From Woeseiaceae bacterium (lineage in GTDB: Bacteria; Pseudomonadota; Gammaproteobacteria; Steroidobacterales; Woeseiaceae), in the NCBI GenBank assembly GCA_028279985.1, contig JANQMR010000037.1:62001-126000 (forward strand): a stretch of 64,000 bases of DNA. The letters run 5' to 3'. A program made the position numbers and the translations under genes. The notes beneath the pieces are model-generated. The model was not told where the DNA came from. It ran no database searches and saw nothing but the letters and a program-made list of their open reading frames with translations. Positions 26,552-35,543 of this stretch are shown here, piece by piece. Position 1 is the stretch's first letter. Every line of letters starts with the position of its first letter.

Positions 26552-26740
26552 GTGGCCAAGAAAACTCAGAAGAAAAAACAGTCCAAAAAGGACGCCCAGC
26601 TCGTGCTCCGGCTGAACCACGATTTACGGGACCGGTTCGTGGATGCCTGCAAGGATCTCGACACGACGGCGGCGCGCGAGGTGCGCCGTTTCATCAAGGG
26701 TTTTTTACGCAAGTACGAGAACGGCGAGTTGGAGGAGTAG
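26552..26740 (+). CDS. Small ribbon-helix-helix-type DNA-binding protein
   Basis: From the GTG at 26552 the product is 62 residues: a Lys-rich arm (VAKKTQKKKQSKKDAQ), a beta strand (LVLRLN), then two helices (HDLRDRFVDACKDLDTTAAR and EVRRFIKGFLRKYENGE), the layout of CopG/Arc-type regulators. A longer in-frame start at 26438 would add low-complexity sequence and is rejected. It may bind the AGTGTATAT boxes just upstream; that is inference. Confidence 0.68.
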   Translation: MAKKTQKKKQSKKDAQLVLRLNHDLRDRFVDACKDLDTTAAREVRRFIKGFLRKYENGELEE

Positions 26741-26780
26741 GCGTCCGCCCTGCGGCGATCGGTCGCCGGCTACCGCCCGT

Positions 26781-27527
26781 TCACTCCCCGTTGCGCAAGA
26801 ACGCACCGTCCTTCAGAAACGCGACGGTCTGCCGTGCCACCTCGTCGTCGTAACGCATGAACGCGTGACCGGTCCGGACGACGAGGAAATCCGACATGCC
26901 TTCCAGTTTCGTCGCCTCGACCGGCACCAGGCCGTCGTCCTTGCCGGGCAGGATCTCGTCGTCGATATCGCGCCAGGATTCGCCGGCAATGACGCCGACC
27001 GGGTAATACGGCGCATCGAGCGAATTCGGAAAACTGTCGTCGTCGGTGCCAAGCGATAGGGCCGCGGGGCCGAGCATCTGCATCCACCACCGATCGCGGA
27101 AGCGATCCACGACTTCCGTACCCTGGTTCGGCGTACCGATGAGCACGACGCGCCCCAGGTTCTGCACCGGCTCGTCCTCGAGATATGCCCGGATCAGCAG
27201 GCCGCCCATCGAATGCCCGACGAAGTGAACCCGACGCCGGTGCGCGGCGCAGCACGCGTCGATCTGGCCTCGGACCTCTTCGAGCATCTGCTCCGGCGAC
27301 CGGTTCAGCGAGCTGTAGCCGACCCGGCGCACTTGAAAGCCTGCGTCCTCCAGCCTCGACGCCAGCAGCCACATGACCGCATTGCTGCGCGCGAGCCCGT
27401 GGAGAAGCACGACGAGGTCCTTGTCGTCTTGCACGGACTCATGGCCGGGATTCGGCATGAACACATATGACAGGATCACGGCCGCCAGCAACAGCGTGCC
27501 TGACAAACAAACGAGTCTTCGTCTCAT
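26781..27527 (-). CDS. Alpha/beta-hydrolase, lipase-like, membrane-anchored or exported
   Basis: The 248-residue protein has an N-terminal hydrophobic signal/anchor (LVCLSGTLLLAAVILSYVFM). The catalytic core shows the oxyanion motif VVLLHGLARSNAVMW, the nucleophile elbow VHFVGHSMGGLLIRAYL, an acid-containing segment PGKDDGLVPVEATKL and His in VRTGHAFMRYDDEV. This fits a PGAP1/LipA-type esterase acting in the periplasm. It is monocistronic on the minus strand with no link to photosynthesis evident. Confidence 0.83.
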   Translation of the reverse strand: MRRRLVCLSGTLLLAAVILSYVFMPNPGHESVQDDKDLVVLLHGLARSNAVMWLLASRLEDAGFQVRRVGYSSLNRSPEQMLEEVRGQIDACCAAHRRRVHFVGHSMGGLLIRAYLEDEPVQNLGRVVLIGTPNQGTEVVDRFRDRWWMQMLGPAALSLGTDDDSFPNSLDAPYYPVGVIAGESWRDIDDEILPGKDDGLVPVEATKLEGMSDFLVVRTGHAFMRYDDEVARQTVAFLKDGAFLRNGE

Positions 27528-27694
27528 TCCTTGCGTATCCGTAGCGACGGTTGCCGACCCGAGACGGTCCGCTGCCCGGGCTTGCGGACGGCGCCCGGCG
27601 TTTTGTCGCCCTATTGGGGCCCTATTGGGGCCTTATCGGCATGCCCGAACCGGCATTTTACAGGTAGGATTGAGCAACGGTTCGGGAGTTCAAC

Positions 27695-28003
27695 ATGACC
27701 AGTCTGGAGTCCGTGATCCTGTCCGGCAGGATCGTCGACCTGATGCTCGTTTTCATCGCGCTGGAAATCGTTCTTTTCGCGTGGCTTCGCCGTCACCGCC
27801 GCGGGGCCTTCGGCCTGCCGGCGCTGCTGGTCAACATCGGCGCGGGCGCGAGCCTGATGCTGGCCCTGCGCGCGAGCCTGACCCAGTCCGACTGGCATTG
27901 GATTGCGGTGTTCCTCGTCGCGGCTCTGGTGTTCCATCTCGCCGACGTCGCCGGCCGGTGGCGCTCCGGCAATGAGCGCGACGAAGCAACGGCCGGGCGA
28001 TGA
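27695..28003 (+). CDS. Small integral membrane protein upstream of crtI
   Basis: The 102-residue protein has three hydrophobic segments (IVDLMLVFIALEIVLFAWL, GLPALLVNIGAGASLMLALR, WIAVFLVAALVFHLADVAG) and a charged C-terminus. No family is recognised with certainty. It overlaps the crtI start by 4 bp (ATGA), so it is co-translated with the phytoene desaturase and may serve carotenoid synthesis or its membrane localisation. An 11-bp tandem repeat (27609-27630) and an 8-bp inverted repeat (27644-27651 / 27679-27686) lie in its leader. Confidence 0.75.
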   Translation: MTSLESVILSGRIVDLMLVFIALEIVLFAWLRRHRRGAFGLPALLVNIGAGASLMLALRASLTQSDWHWIAVFLVAALVFHLADVAGRWRSGNERDEATAGR

Positions 28004-29493
28004 ACAAAGCGGCAAAAGCGATCGTCATCGGCAGCGGCTTCGGCGGCCTCGCCGCGGCGGTGCGGCTCGGTGCGCGCGGCTACGATGTCACGATCTGCGA
28101 AAAAATGGACGCGCCCGGCGGGCGGGCTTACGTACACCGCCAGGACGGCTTCACCTTCGACGCCGGTCCGACCATCGTCACGGCGCCGTTCCTGTTAGAG
28201 GAGCTCTGGACGCTCTGCGGCCGGCGCATGGCCGACGACATCGACCTGCGCGAGATGTCGCCGTTTTACACGATCCGCTTCGACGACGGCAGCGAGTTTC
28301 ACTACAGCGGCGACGACGAGGCGATGAAAGCCCAGATCGCAGGCTTCAATCCCGCCGACGTTGCCGGCTACGAACGGTTCATGAAAGCCAGCGCCGACCT
28401 GTATTCGATCGGTTTCGACGAGCTGATGCACGTATCCTTCGACTCGCCGGCGAAGATGATCGGCGTGTTGCCGGGTCTCGTCAAAGCGCAGTTCTATCGA
28501 TCCGTGTTCGGGCTGGTCTCACGTTACATCCAGCACCCGAAGCTCAGGATGGTATTCAGCTTTCACCCGCTTTTGATCGGCGGCAACCCGTTCAGCACCA
28601 CCGCCGTGTACGCGCTGATCGCGCAACTCGAGCGGCGCCACGGCGTCCATTTCGCGATGGGCGGCACCGGCAGCCTGGTCCGGGGTCTGGTGTCGCTGAT
28701 CGAATCCCAGGGCGGCGAATTGCGGTGTAACGCACCGGTCCGCCAGATCCTGGTCGAAAACGGCACAGCCGTCGGCGTCGAGCTCAGGTCGGGAGAAAGG
28801 CTCGCAGCCGACATCGTCGTGTCCAACGCCGACTCCGCCGCCACCTACCGTTATCTGATACCCGCGAGCGCACGCCGCCGCTGGACCGATCGCAAGCTCG
28901 ACCGGGCCAGGTATTCGATGAGCCTGTTCGTCTGGTACTTCGGTACCGGCCGGCGGTACCCCGATGTCCCGCATCACACGATTCTGCTCGGCGCCCGCTA
29001 TCGCGAGCTGCTGTACGATATCTTCCGGCAAAAGAGGCTCGCCGAGGATTTCAGTCTCTACCTGCACCGGCCGACGGCGACCGACCCGTCGCTCGCGCCC
29101 GACGGCTGCGATACCTTCTACGTGTTGTCGCCCGTGCCGAATCAGGACAGCGGTATCGACTGGCCGGTCGTCGCCGAACGGTATCGGCAGTCGATCGCCG
29201 GCCTCCTCGCCGAATCCCTGCTGCCCGATCTCGACCGGCACGTCGTCACCTCGCGGATGCTGACGCCGCTGGATTTCGAGCAGCGTCTGTGGTCGGTCAA
29301 GGGCGCCGCGTTCGGGCTCGAACCGATACTGACGCAAACCGCCTGGTTCCGTCCGCACAATCGCAGCGAAGACATCGACGGCCTGTACCTGGTCGGCGCG
29401 GGAACCCATCCGGGAGCCGGGCTGCCCGGTGTCGTTTCGTCCGCTAAAGTCCTCGATGAGATCGTTCCAAACCCAAAACGAATGCATGTCTGA
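28000..29493 (+). CDS. crtI: Phytoene desaturase
   Basis: The 497-residue FAD-dependent desaturase has the dinucleotide-binding start AIVIGSGFGGLAAAVRLGAR, GGRAYVHRQDGFTFDAGPTI, and the C-terminal FAD/carotenoid signature LYLVGAGTHPGAGLPGVVSS. It converts phytoene through neurosporene to lycopene. With crtC, crtD and crtF in the window the expected end product is spirilloxanthin-type. The last bases of the gene are partly duplicated just downstream (28-bp units starting at 29448 and 29501). Confidence 0.93.
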   Translation: MNKAAKAIVIGSGFGGLAAAVRLGARGYDVTICEKMDAPGGRAYVHRQDGFTFDAGPTIVTAPFLLEELWTLCGRRMADDIDLREMSPFYTIRFDDGSEFHYSGDDEAMKAQIAGFNPADVAGYERFMKASADLYSIGFDELMHVSFDSPAKMIGVLPGLVKAQFYRSVFGLVSRYIQHPKLRMVFSFHPLLIGGNPFSTTAVYALIAQLERRHGVHFAMGGTGSLVRGLVSLIESQGGELRCNAPVRQILVENGTAVGVELRSGERLAADIVVSNADSAATYRYLIPASARRRWTDRKLDRARYSMSLFVWYFGTGRRYPDVPHHTILLGARYRELLYDIFRQKRLAEDFSLYLHRPTATDPSLAPDGCDTFYVLSPVPNQDSGIDWPVVAERYRQSIAGLLAESLLPDLDRHVVTSRMLTPLDFEQRLWSVKGAAFGLEPILTQTAWFRPHNRSEDIDGLYLVGAGTHPGAGLPGVVSSAKVLDEIVPNPKRMHV

Positions 29494-29528
29494 TTGGCGG
29501 AGTCCTCGATGAGATCGTCCCGAACCCA
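29448..29528. repeat. Direct duplication of the crtI 3' end
   Basis: A 28-bp segment beginning AGTCCTCGATGAGATCGT (29448-29475) recurs at 29501-29528 with two mismatches, offset by 53 bp. A shorter third copy (ACTCGATGAGA) follows near 29562. The second copy is outside the reading frame, after the stop. Confidence 0.8.
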
Positions 29529-29618
29529 GGTTATGTCCGGCACATGTCGGATTGACCGCATACTCGATGAGACCCCACCCTTTAATCGGATCGCGTCCGA
29601 TCGACGGGGCGCCGAGGG

Positions 29619-31139
29619 CTACCGCAGGAGATCCTCGCGCAGGCTCGCGGCCGCGATGCGTCCCGAGAGCGCGACCATCGGTACGCCCGGTCCCGGGTGC
29701 ACCGTGCCGCCGGCGAGATAAAGCCCACCGATCCTGGAGCGCGACCCGCTGCGTCGAAACGTCGCGGACCAGCCATGCGTGGGCCAGCCGTAGATCGCGC
29801 CGTCGCTGCCGGGAAAGCGCCGGGCAAAATCGCCCGGCGTGGTCACGACCGCCTCGCCGCGGTAGTCCGTGAACTCGAGGCCGTGACGCGCGAGCAGGCC
29901 GAAGGCCCGCTCCCCGGTACGCTTGATCTCAACATCGCTCAGTACCCGCGGCGGCGCGTTAACGAGCAGGAACAAGCGCTCCGTCGCGTCGTCCCCGGGG
30001 CCCTCGCCCGCGCCCCGGTCCTGCGCGCAGACGTACACCGTCGGCTGTTCGCAGATCGCGCGGCGACCGTAGATTGCGTCGAACTCCTCGGCGTAGTCGC
30101 CGCCGAAAAACACGTTGTGATGCGCCAGCGGAAAACCGCGGGCCCGGGCCGACAAACTCCAGGTGACGGCCGACAGGGAACGCGCCTCGCCGCGCCGGTC
30201 CGGCAGCGCGTCGGTCACGTCCGGGCCCATCAGCCCGGCGCTCAAGGCCGCGACATCGCCGTTGAAGATCACTGCGTCGGCGTCGAGGCACGTGCCGTCG
30301 CCGAGTTCCACCGCACAGACGCGTCCGCCGCGGGTCCGGATGCGCGTTGCCGGCGTCCGGTACCGAATCTCGGTGCCGGCGCCGGCGGCGGCCGCAGCCA
30401 GCGCTTCCGCCAGCCGCTGCATGCCCCCGTCCACCAGCCATACGCCGGCCCGTTCCGCGTGCGCAATCAGCATCAAGGTTGCCGGCGATTGAAACGGCGA
30501 CGATCCGCAATAGGTCGCATAACGCGCAAACAGTTGTCTCAAGCGCGGATCGCGAAACACCCGGCCGAGCTCCGACCACAGCGTGCGAAACGGCCGGGTC
30601 GCCCACAGTCCCGGCAAACCGCCGGGGCCGGCCGCCATGGTCAGCGACATCGGGCCCGGTTTCTCGACACGCATGAACGAACGGTCCAGCGTCTCGAAGA
30701 CCTGCTCCGAGCTCGCGGCGAATCGGCGATACGCGAGCGCTTCATCCGCGCCGGCAAACGCCGCGATCGCATCGGCGGATCGATCGACATCGGCGTAGAG
30801 ATCGAGCCGGCTGCCGTCGAGCCAGGCGTGACGGGCGAGCGTCGTCGCGGCAGTCAGCCCGACATGCTCGGCAAAGGACAGACCGGCGTCGGCGAACAGG
30901 TCTTCGAACACCCAACGCATCGTGAATACGGTCGGGCCGGAGTCGATGCCGGCGCCGTCCACGGTAAGCTCGCGCATCTTGCCGCCCGGATGCGGCTGGC
31001 GCTCGACCAGTGTGACGCGCAGGCCGCCGGCCGCGAGGTCGAGCGCCGCGCAAAGACCGCCGATGCCGGCACCGACGACGACGACGTGTCTTGTGTTTGC
31101 GGATGCGCGCACGATGCCCGGCATTACGGTATTCTGCAC
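29619..31139 (-). CDS. crtD: Hydroxyneurosporene desaturase (carotenoid 3,4-desaturase)
   Basis: The 506-residue CrtI/CrtD-family flavoprotein has VVVVGAGIGGLCAALDLAAG, HPGGKMRELTVDGAGIDSGP and the C-terminal IGGLYLAGGTVHPGPGVPMV, which has the Gly-Gly-Thr-Val-His-Pro-Gly-Pro-Gly pattern of CrtD rather than CrtI. It introduces C-3,4 double bonds after CrtC hydration. The start could be Met1 (31139) or Met6 (31124). It runs opposite to crtI, and diverges from an alpha/beta-hydrolase gene with only about 25-40 bp between the starts. Confidence 0.9.
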   Translation of the reverse strand: MQNTVMPGIVRASANTRHVVVVGAGIGGLCAALDLAAGGLRVTLVERQPHPGGKMRELTVDGAGIDSGPTVFTMRWVFEDLFADAGLSFAEHVGLTAATTLARHAWLDGSRLDLYADVDRSADAIAAFAGADEALAYRRFAASSEQVFETLDRSFMRVEKPGPMSLTMAAGPGGLPGLWATRPFRTLWSELGRVFRDPRLRQLFARYATYCGSSPFQSPATLMLIAHAERAGVWLVDGGMQRLAEALAAAAAGAGTEIRYRTPATRIRTRGGRVCAVELGDGTCLDADAVIFNGDVAALSAGLMGPDVTDALPDRRGEARSLSAVTWSLSARARGFPLAHHNVFFGGDYAEEFDAIYGRRAICEQPTVYVCAQDRGAGEGPGDDATERLFLLVNAPPRVLSDVEIKRTGERAFGLLARHGLEFTDYRGEAVVTTPGDFARRFPGSDGAIYGWPTHGWSATFRRSGSRSRIGGLYLAGGTVHPGPGVPMVALSGRIAAASLREDLLR

Positions 31140-31164
31140 GAATGTTCAACGGTCAGGTCGATTG

Positions 31165-32070
31165 ATGGAGCCCCTTCCGCCGGCGCTCGATGCCGAGCGC
31201 CGCGAGTACTCGGGGCGCGCCGGACGCATCGCCTGTTACGTCGCGGGCAGCGGCAGGCCGCTGCTGCTGATCCACAGCATCAATGCGGCCGGTTCCGCCT
31301 ACGAGATCAAACCGGTCTTCGACCATTTCCGCGATCATTTCCGAGATTCGAGAACGGTGTTTGCGCCCGACCTGCCGGGCTTCGGCGCCTCGGACCGATC
31401 GAGCCGGGCTTACACCGTGCAACTGTACGTCGACGCCATCCGCGACCTGCTCGACGAAATCGGGCGGGATCACGACCAACCCGTCGACGCGCTCGCCTTG
31501 TCGCTGTCGGCGGAGTTCCTCGCACGCGCCGCAAGAGACGAGCCGTCCAGATTTCGGACGCTTGCGCTGGTCACGCCGACCGGATTCAACCGGGGCGCGG
31601 ACAGGCTGCGCGCCGCGGAAGGCAGCACCCGGGAGATGCGCCTGCTGTCGGCCGTGATCAACGTGCCGTGGTGGCGCCGCGGCCTGTATGGCTTACTGGT
31701 CAGGCCGGGCACGATCCGTTATTTCCTGCGCCGCACCTGGGGCTCGGACGCCATCGACGAAGGCCTGGCCAGGTATTGCGACCTGGCGACCCACCAGCCG
31801 GGCGCGGAACACGCGCCGCTGGCATTCCTGTCCGGCAGGCTGTTCAGCAGGGACATCCGCAAGGTCTACGAGACCCTGGAGCTGCCGGTCTGGCTGCCGC
31901 ACGGGACCCGCGGCGACTTCAGCGACTTCAGAGAATCCGGCTGGGCCCGCGCCCGCGACAACTGGCAGGTTCAGCCCTTCGACAGCGGCGCACTGCCGTA
32001 CTTCGAGCACCGGGACGCGTTCATCGCAGCGTATACCGGTTTCCTGGAGCAAGCCGGCAGCGGGACATGA
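31165..32070 (+). CDS. Alpha/beta-hydrolase of the photosynthesis cluster (not BchO)
   Basis: The 301-residue protein has a hydrolase core: LLLIHSINAAGSAYEIKPVF, FAPDLPGFGASDRSSRAYT and a nucleophile elbow LALSLSAEFLARAA (Ser113), where small residues replace the usual Gly-x-Ser-x-Gly. A likely acid is in TRGDFSDF and His in YFEHRDAFI. A separate, more typical BchO is present at 48.6-49.5 kb, so this is a second cluster-encoded hydrolase. It lies between crtD and pufC. Its function is unknown; a pigment-related esterase or chaperone role is a guess. Confidence 0.8.
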   Translation: MEPLPPALDAERREYSGRAGRIACYVAGSGRPLLLIHSINAAGSAYEIKPVFDHFRDHFRDSRTVFAPDLPGFGASDRSSRAYTVQLYVDAIRDLLDEIGRDHDQPVDALALSLSAEFLARAARDEPSRFRTLALVTPTGFNRGADRLRAAEGSTREMRLLSAVINVPWWRRGLYGLLVRPGTIRYFLRRTWGSDAIDEGLARYCDLATHQPGAEHAPLAFLSGRLFSRDIRKVYETLELPVWLPHGTRGDFSDFRESGWARARDNWQVQPFDSGALPYFEHRDAFIAAYTGFLEQAGSGT

Positions 32071-32184
32071 TCGAACCGGCAGGCTGAGACCGATCGCGCC
32101 GGAAAGGTCGGCTCGGCCGTGACTATTGCGATGACGACGGCGACGACAATCGCGACGAGGTCGTGACGCCGACGATACGGGAGC

Positions 32185-33201
32185 CTATTCGTCTCCAACC
32201 AGGGACGGGTAGGCCGACACCGCGTCGGCGCCGCCCAGCGGTTTCTCGTCGCCCTGGTGGCAGGTTGCGCAGTCCGCTTTCGGCGCATCGCCGAGCACCG
32301 GCCCCAGGCGCTCGGGCGGATACTCGCCTCGCAGCGGCTCCAGATACTCGGCGTTGATACTGCGCACCATGTTCAGGCCATGATGCGCGGTGACCCGCAT
32401 CGGCGTGCTGAGGTTCCAGTCCTGGAAATCGGCCGTGTAATGGCAATAGGTGCAATTGACCCCCAGCGACTGCGACCAGTTCATCATCAGCGCGTGGGTC
32501 CACTCCGCGGTCTTGATACCGCCGGGAGGCATGTCCGGGGCCACGCCCGCCTGCAGCGGCGTGATCCTGACCGATTCGTTGTCCGGTGAGGTCAGGTAGC
32601 GGGTGAACGGATCCGACGGCAGGGTCGTCAGCCCGACCCGCTCCGCGGGCAGGTTCTGGCCGTCGCGCCAACCGGCGAAGTTGCGATTGCCGTATTGCGA
32701 ATCGCCTTCCGAATACCAGATGTACTCAGGCACGGTATCGCCACGATGGCAGCTGTAACAATTGACGCCGTTGTCGCCGACATGGCTGCGCCATTCGCTG
32801 TTGATGTGTTGGGTCATCTCGATCATGCGCCGTGATACAACCTTCGTGTACACGTCGTCGCTGGCGAGATCCGTCGGGACGTGACAATAGTTGCAGCCTT
32901 CCTCGGGCGACACCCAGGCCGTCATCGCCGTCATCAGGCGGGTGAATTCGGCCACCGACAAGTCGCCCAGCACCTGCACGTTCCGGTAGACCTCACCGGC
33001 CGTGGGGCCGACGGCCGGAGCGGGCGGCAGCGCCGGCGGATAACCGGTCTCCGGTGCCGGCGCGCGCGGATTGTCGATTTCCGCCATGTTCATGCCGCGG
33101 TAGCCCAATTGCGTCGATTCCACCGGCGGCCGCTCACAGGCCGAGACCGTGAGCAACGTCAAGGCGAACAGACAGGAGATCGTGCGGTTTGCGCTGCTCA
33201 T
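32185..33201 (-). CDS. pufC: Reaction-centre tetrahaem cytochrome c subunit
   Basis: The 338-residue lipoprotein (lipobox ending at Cys22) sits on the periplasmic face of the reaction centre and re-reduces the special pair. Four haem sites are visible: CNYCH (103-107), CYSCH (148-152), CTYCH (250-254) and CATCH (311-315), with Met-containing helices upstream of the first three (LMTAMTAW, RRMIEMTQHI, THALMMNWS). It is the last gene of the puf operon, 93 bp after pufM. Most of that spacer is a 14-bp tandem repeat. Confidence 0.96.
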   Translation of the reverse strand: MSSANRTISCLFALTLLTVSACERPPVESTQLGYRGMNMAEIDNPRAPAPETGYPPALPPAPAVGPTAGEVYRNVQVLGDLSVAEFTRLMTAMTAWVSPEEGCNYCHVPTDLASDDVYTKVVSRRMIEMTQHINSEWRSHVGDNGVNCYSCHRGDTVPEYIWYSEGDSQYGNRNFAGWRDGQNLPAERVGLTTLPSDPFTRYLTSPDNESVRITPLQAGVAPDMPPGGIKTAEWTHALMMNWSQSLGVNCTYCHYTADFQDWNLSTPMRVTAHHGLNMVRSINAEYLEPLRGEYPPERLGPVLGDAPKADCATCHQGDEKPLGGADAVSAYPSLVGDE

Positions 33202-33212
33202 GTTCTTGCTCT

Positions 33213-33283
33213 CATGTTCTCGCTCCCTTGTTCTCGCTGCCTTGTTCTCGCTGCCTTGTTCTCGCTGCCTTTGTTCTCGCGCC
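33213..33283. repeat. 14-bp tandem repeat in the pufM-pufC spacer
   Basis: Near-identical units CTTGTTCTCGCTGC are repeated about five times (a first variant CATGTTCTCGCTCC, three exact copies at 33227-33268, then a variant). They fill most of the 93-bp untranslated gap. Confidence 0.88.
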
Positions 33284-33294
33284 CTTGCCCGCGC

Positions 33295-34263
33295 TCAGGG
33301 CGCCACCGCCGGATCGGTGAGGTCCGGATAAACCTCGGGATACGGCGGTACCAGGCCATGCTCCATGCCCCACAGGTACCAGTTGTCGACCACGGTACCG
33401 GTCAGCAGTATCCCGATGCCCCCGGTCAGCGGCGTCAGCACCGCGAACCACCACGCCCAGCGGTGAATCGATTCGAAAGTGGCGTTGAAACCCATCGTCC
33501 AGCGCCAGAACAGGGCGCCGCGCTCCGCGCCCGTGCCGCGGTCGACGATCTGTTCGATCTCGCGGTGCGAGCCGTATCGGCCCGTCGCCAGGATCGAAGC
33601 GCCGTGCATCGCGAACAACAAGGTCGAACCGTAGAGGAACGTGATCGACAACATGTGGAACGGGTTGTAGAACAGGTTGCCGTAACGCAGCGAAAACGCG
33701 GTCGTCCAGTCCAGGTGCGGGAAAATGCCGAAGGGTACGGCCTCGCTCCAGCTACCCATCATGACCGGGCGGATGAAACCCAGAACCAGGTACAACCAGA
33801 TGGCCGCCGCAAAGGCCCAGGCGACGTGGGTGCCCATGCCGAGCTGGACCGCGCGCCGGTACATGCGATACCACCAGAGCAATATCGACAAGGTCAGGAA
33901 AAAGCCGGCCAAAAGCCACCAGCCGCCCTCGTTCAGCGGCGGAATACGAAGCCCCCACTCCGGTCCGGGGGGTTCTAGCGCCAGCCACGGCAACATACGG
34001 ACGAACTGTACCGGGTCCCAACCGACGGACGCCCACATGTTGAGACCGATGATCTCAATCGCGGCGAAACCGAACACCAGGGACAAAAAGCCCGTCGTGC
34101 CGAGATAGCCGGGTCCGACCTGCGCCTCGCCGAAAATGCCGAACAGGCGCTGTATGAACGTCTTGTTGCCCCGCTTCCAGTAACCGCCGCGCGGCAACGG
34201 CACACCCAAGTCGGGCTCGCCGTGTACGCGGACCCGATTGAAAATGTTCTGATACGCAGCCAT
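33295..34263 (-). CDS. pufM: Photosynthetic reaction centre M subunit
   Basis: The 322-residue protein with five membrane helices starts [17 protein letters not shown] at 34263. Conserved landmarks are [11 protein letters not shown] (accessory bacteriochlorophyll His), [20 protein letters not shown] (special-pair His), [12 protein letters not shown] (iron-ligand His) and the quinone/iron segment [20 protein letters not shown] with the second iron His. The Arg-Tyr-Gly before NLFYNPFH matches the Blastochloris-type sequence rather than Rhodobacter. It follows pufL by 8 bp. Confidence 0.97.
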   Translation of the reverse strand: MAAYQNIFNRVRVHGEPDLGVPLPRGGYWKRGNKTFIQRLFGIFGEAQVGPGYLGTTGFLSLVFGFAAIEIIGLNMWASVGWDPVQFVRMLPWLALEPPGPEWGLRIPPLNEGGWWLLAGFFLTLSILLWWYRMYRRAVQLGMGTHVAWAFAAAIWLYLVLGFIRPVMMGSWSEAVPFGIFPHLDWTTAFSLRYGNLFYNPFHMLSITFLYGSTLLFAMHGASILATGRYGSHREIEQIVDRGTGAERGALFWRWTMGFNATFESIHRWAWWFAVLTPLTGGIGILLTGTVVDNWYLWGMEHGLVPPYPEVYPDLTDPAVAP

Positions 34264-34271
34264 GACGTCCC

Positions 34272-35099
34272 CTAGCTCCAGATCGGCAGCGACAGCCACC
34301 AGTTCCACCACTCGGGCCAGCCCCGGGTCCAGAACGGTCCGCTGATGACGATGCAGACCGCGCTCCAGAACCCGGCGTTCAGCGCGAGGAACAGTCCCAG
34401 GCGGTGGATGCCGAGCGAGCCGATCGAATACCCGATCGAGTCGCGGAAGAAGCTGTTCTCATGGTAATTGGTCTTGACCGTGTCGCCCTTTTTATGCGGG
34501 TTGGTCGCCGACAGAATGGCGCCGCCGTGCAAGGCGAGCGCAAACACGGTCGTGAAAAAGAACGTCACGGCGAGCATGTGCGCCGGATTGTAGTGAAAAT
34601 GCAGATACTGGTAGCCGGTGTTGGACACCCAGTCGAGATGACTCATGATGCCGTAAGGAAAACCGTGTCCCCACGCCCCCATCAGTACCGGCCGTATCAC
34701 GACCAGGGTGACGTACGCGAAGATCGCAACGCCGAAGGCAATCGGAATGTGATAACCCATGCCGAGCTTGCGGCTGATCTCGGCCTGCCGCAGCGCCCAG
34801 GACACGAAGGCGCCGGTCGCGCAGATCGTGATGAGCTGCCAGAGACCGCCTTCCTTGAGCGGCGCGAAAGACAGGCCGTAGCTTAGGTCCGGCGGCGCGA
34901 TGTTGATCTGCCAGACGTTCCAGGTCGGACCGATCGCGGCGCCGTAGAAGACCAGCCCGGTTCCGAGCAGCGTGAAAAACAGGGTCGTGACGCCGAAGAA
35001 GCCGACGTAGAACGGTCCGACCCAAAAATCGAACAGGTCGCCACCGATGAAGGTGCCGCCGCGTATCCGGTATTTTTTCTCGTAGCTCAGCATAGACAT
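34272..35099 (-). CDS. pufL: Photosynthetic reaction centre L subunit
   Basis: The 275-residue protein with five membrane helices has [20 protein letters not shown] followed by [11 protein letters not shown], containing the accessory and special-pair bacteriochlorophyll His ligands, [12 protein letters not shown] (iron His) and [20 protein letters not shown] (QB-site and iron His). The start is [15 protein letters not shown]. It is separated from pufA by an unusually long 444-bp spacer containing a strong hairpin. Confidence 0.97.
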   Translation of the reverse strand: MSMLSYEKKYRIRGGTFIGGDLFDFWVGPFYVGFFGVTTLFFTLLGTGLVFYGAAIGPTWNVWQINIAPPDLSYGLSFAPLKEGGLWQLITICATGAFVSWALRQAEISRKLGMGYHIPIAFGVAIFAYVTLVVIRPVLMGAWGHGFPYGIMSHLDWVSNTGYQYLHFHYNPAHMLAVTFFFTTVFALALHGGAILSATNPHKKGDTVKTNYHENSFFRDSIGYSIGSLGIHRLGLFLALNAGFWSAVCIVISGPFWTRGWPEWWNWWLSLPIWS

Positions 35100-35543
35100 C
35101 GCTTTATCCTCCGACGGCGTTCATGAACACGCCGTCACGAGCCGAGGTATTCGCCAATCGTACTCGCCAATCGTATTCGCCAATCGTCCGCAGTAGTCCG
35201 CGACCGTCCGCAATCTTCCGCAGAAGAACACGGCAAACCGGCCGCCCTTACCGACCGACCTTACCGACCGCCACCAGGAAGACCCTGCATCAGCCCCGCG
35301 AGGCCCATTCCGTGTCGGAGCGCCGAGATCAAGACGCGTCAAGGCCTCCATAGCAGCGCTATTGCGGCCTTTGCGCAACGCCGAGATCGGCGTTCCGACA
35401 CGAGGCGTTCCGACACAAAATGAGGCCGGCATGACTTGTGCTAAGGCTCCTCGGTGTCCTGTCCGATTAATTTGTCGAACTATTCGGACAGGACACCGGG
35501 AGGCGACCCGATCCACCGCGGTTTTTCCTGCGGGATTTCAGGT
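35100..35543. other. Long pufA-pufL intercistronic region
   Basis: No gene is recognised in these 444 bp. They hold a 13-bp tandem repeat (TATTCGCCAATCG-type, three copies at 35148-35186) followed by related TCCGCAG-type units, a small perfect inverted repeat AACGCCGA-GA-TCGGCGTT (35377-35394), and the large stem-loop described separately. Similar but shorter spacers in other purple bacteria control relative amounts of LH1 and reaction-centre mRNA. Confidence 0.6.
35453..35497 (-). promoter_or_regulatory. 14-bp perfect stem-loop between pufA and pufL
   Basis: GGTGTCCTGTCCGA and TCGGACAGGACACC form an uninterrupted 14-bp stem with a 17-nt AT-rich loop, 47 bp after the pufA stop. By analogy with the known pufA-pufL hairpin it should shield the pufBA mRNA from 3' decay and attenuate read-through, raising LH1 over reaction-centre subunits. 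It has no T-tract. Confidence 0.85.

Noticed and set aside
29697..32087. 796-codon open frame on the plus strand over crtD
   Set aside because: It is antisense to crtD in its first half and out of frame with the hydrolase in its second half; composition is noise-like.
33295..34263. Loss of a bacteriochlorophyll-ligand His in PufM (RYGN instead of VHGN)
   Set aside because: The ligands are the His residues in FPHLDW and NPFH, both present; Tyr at the other position is also found in Blastochloris-type M subunits.
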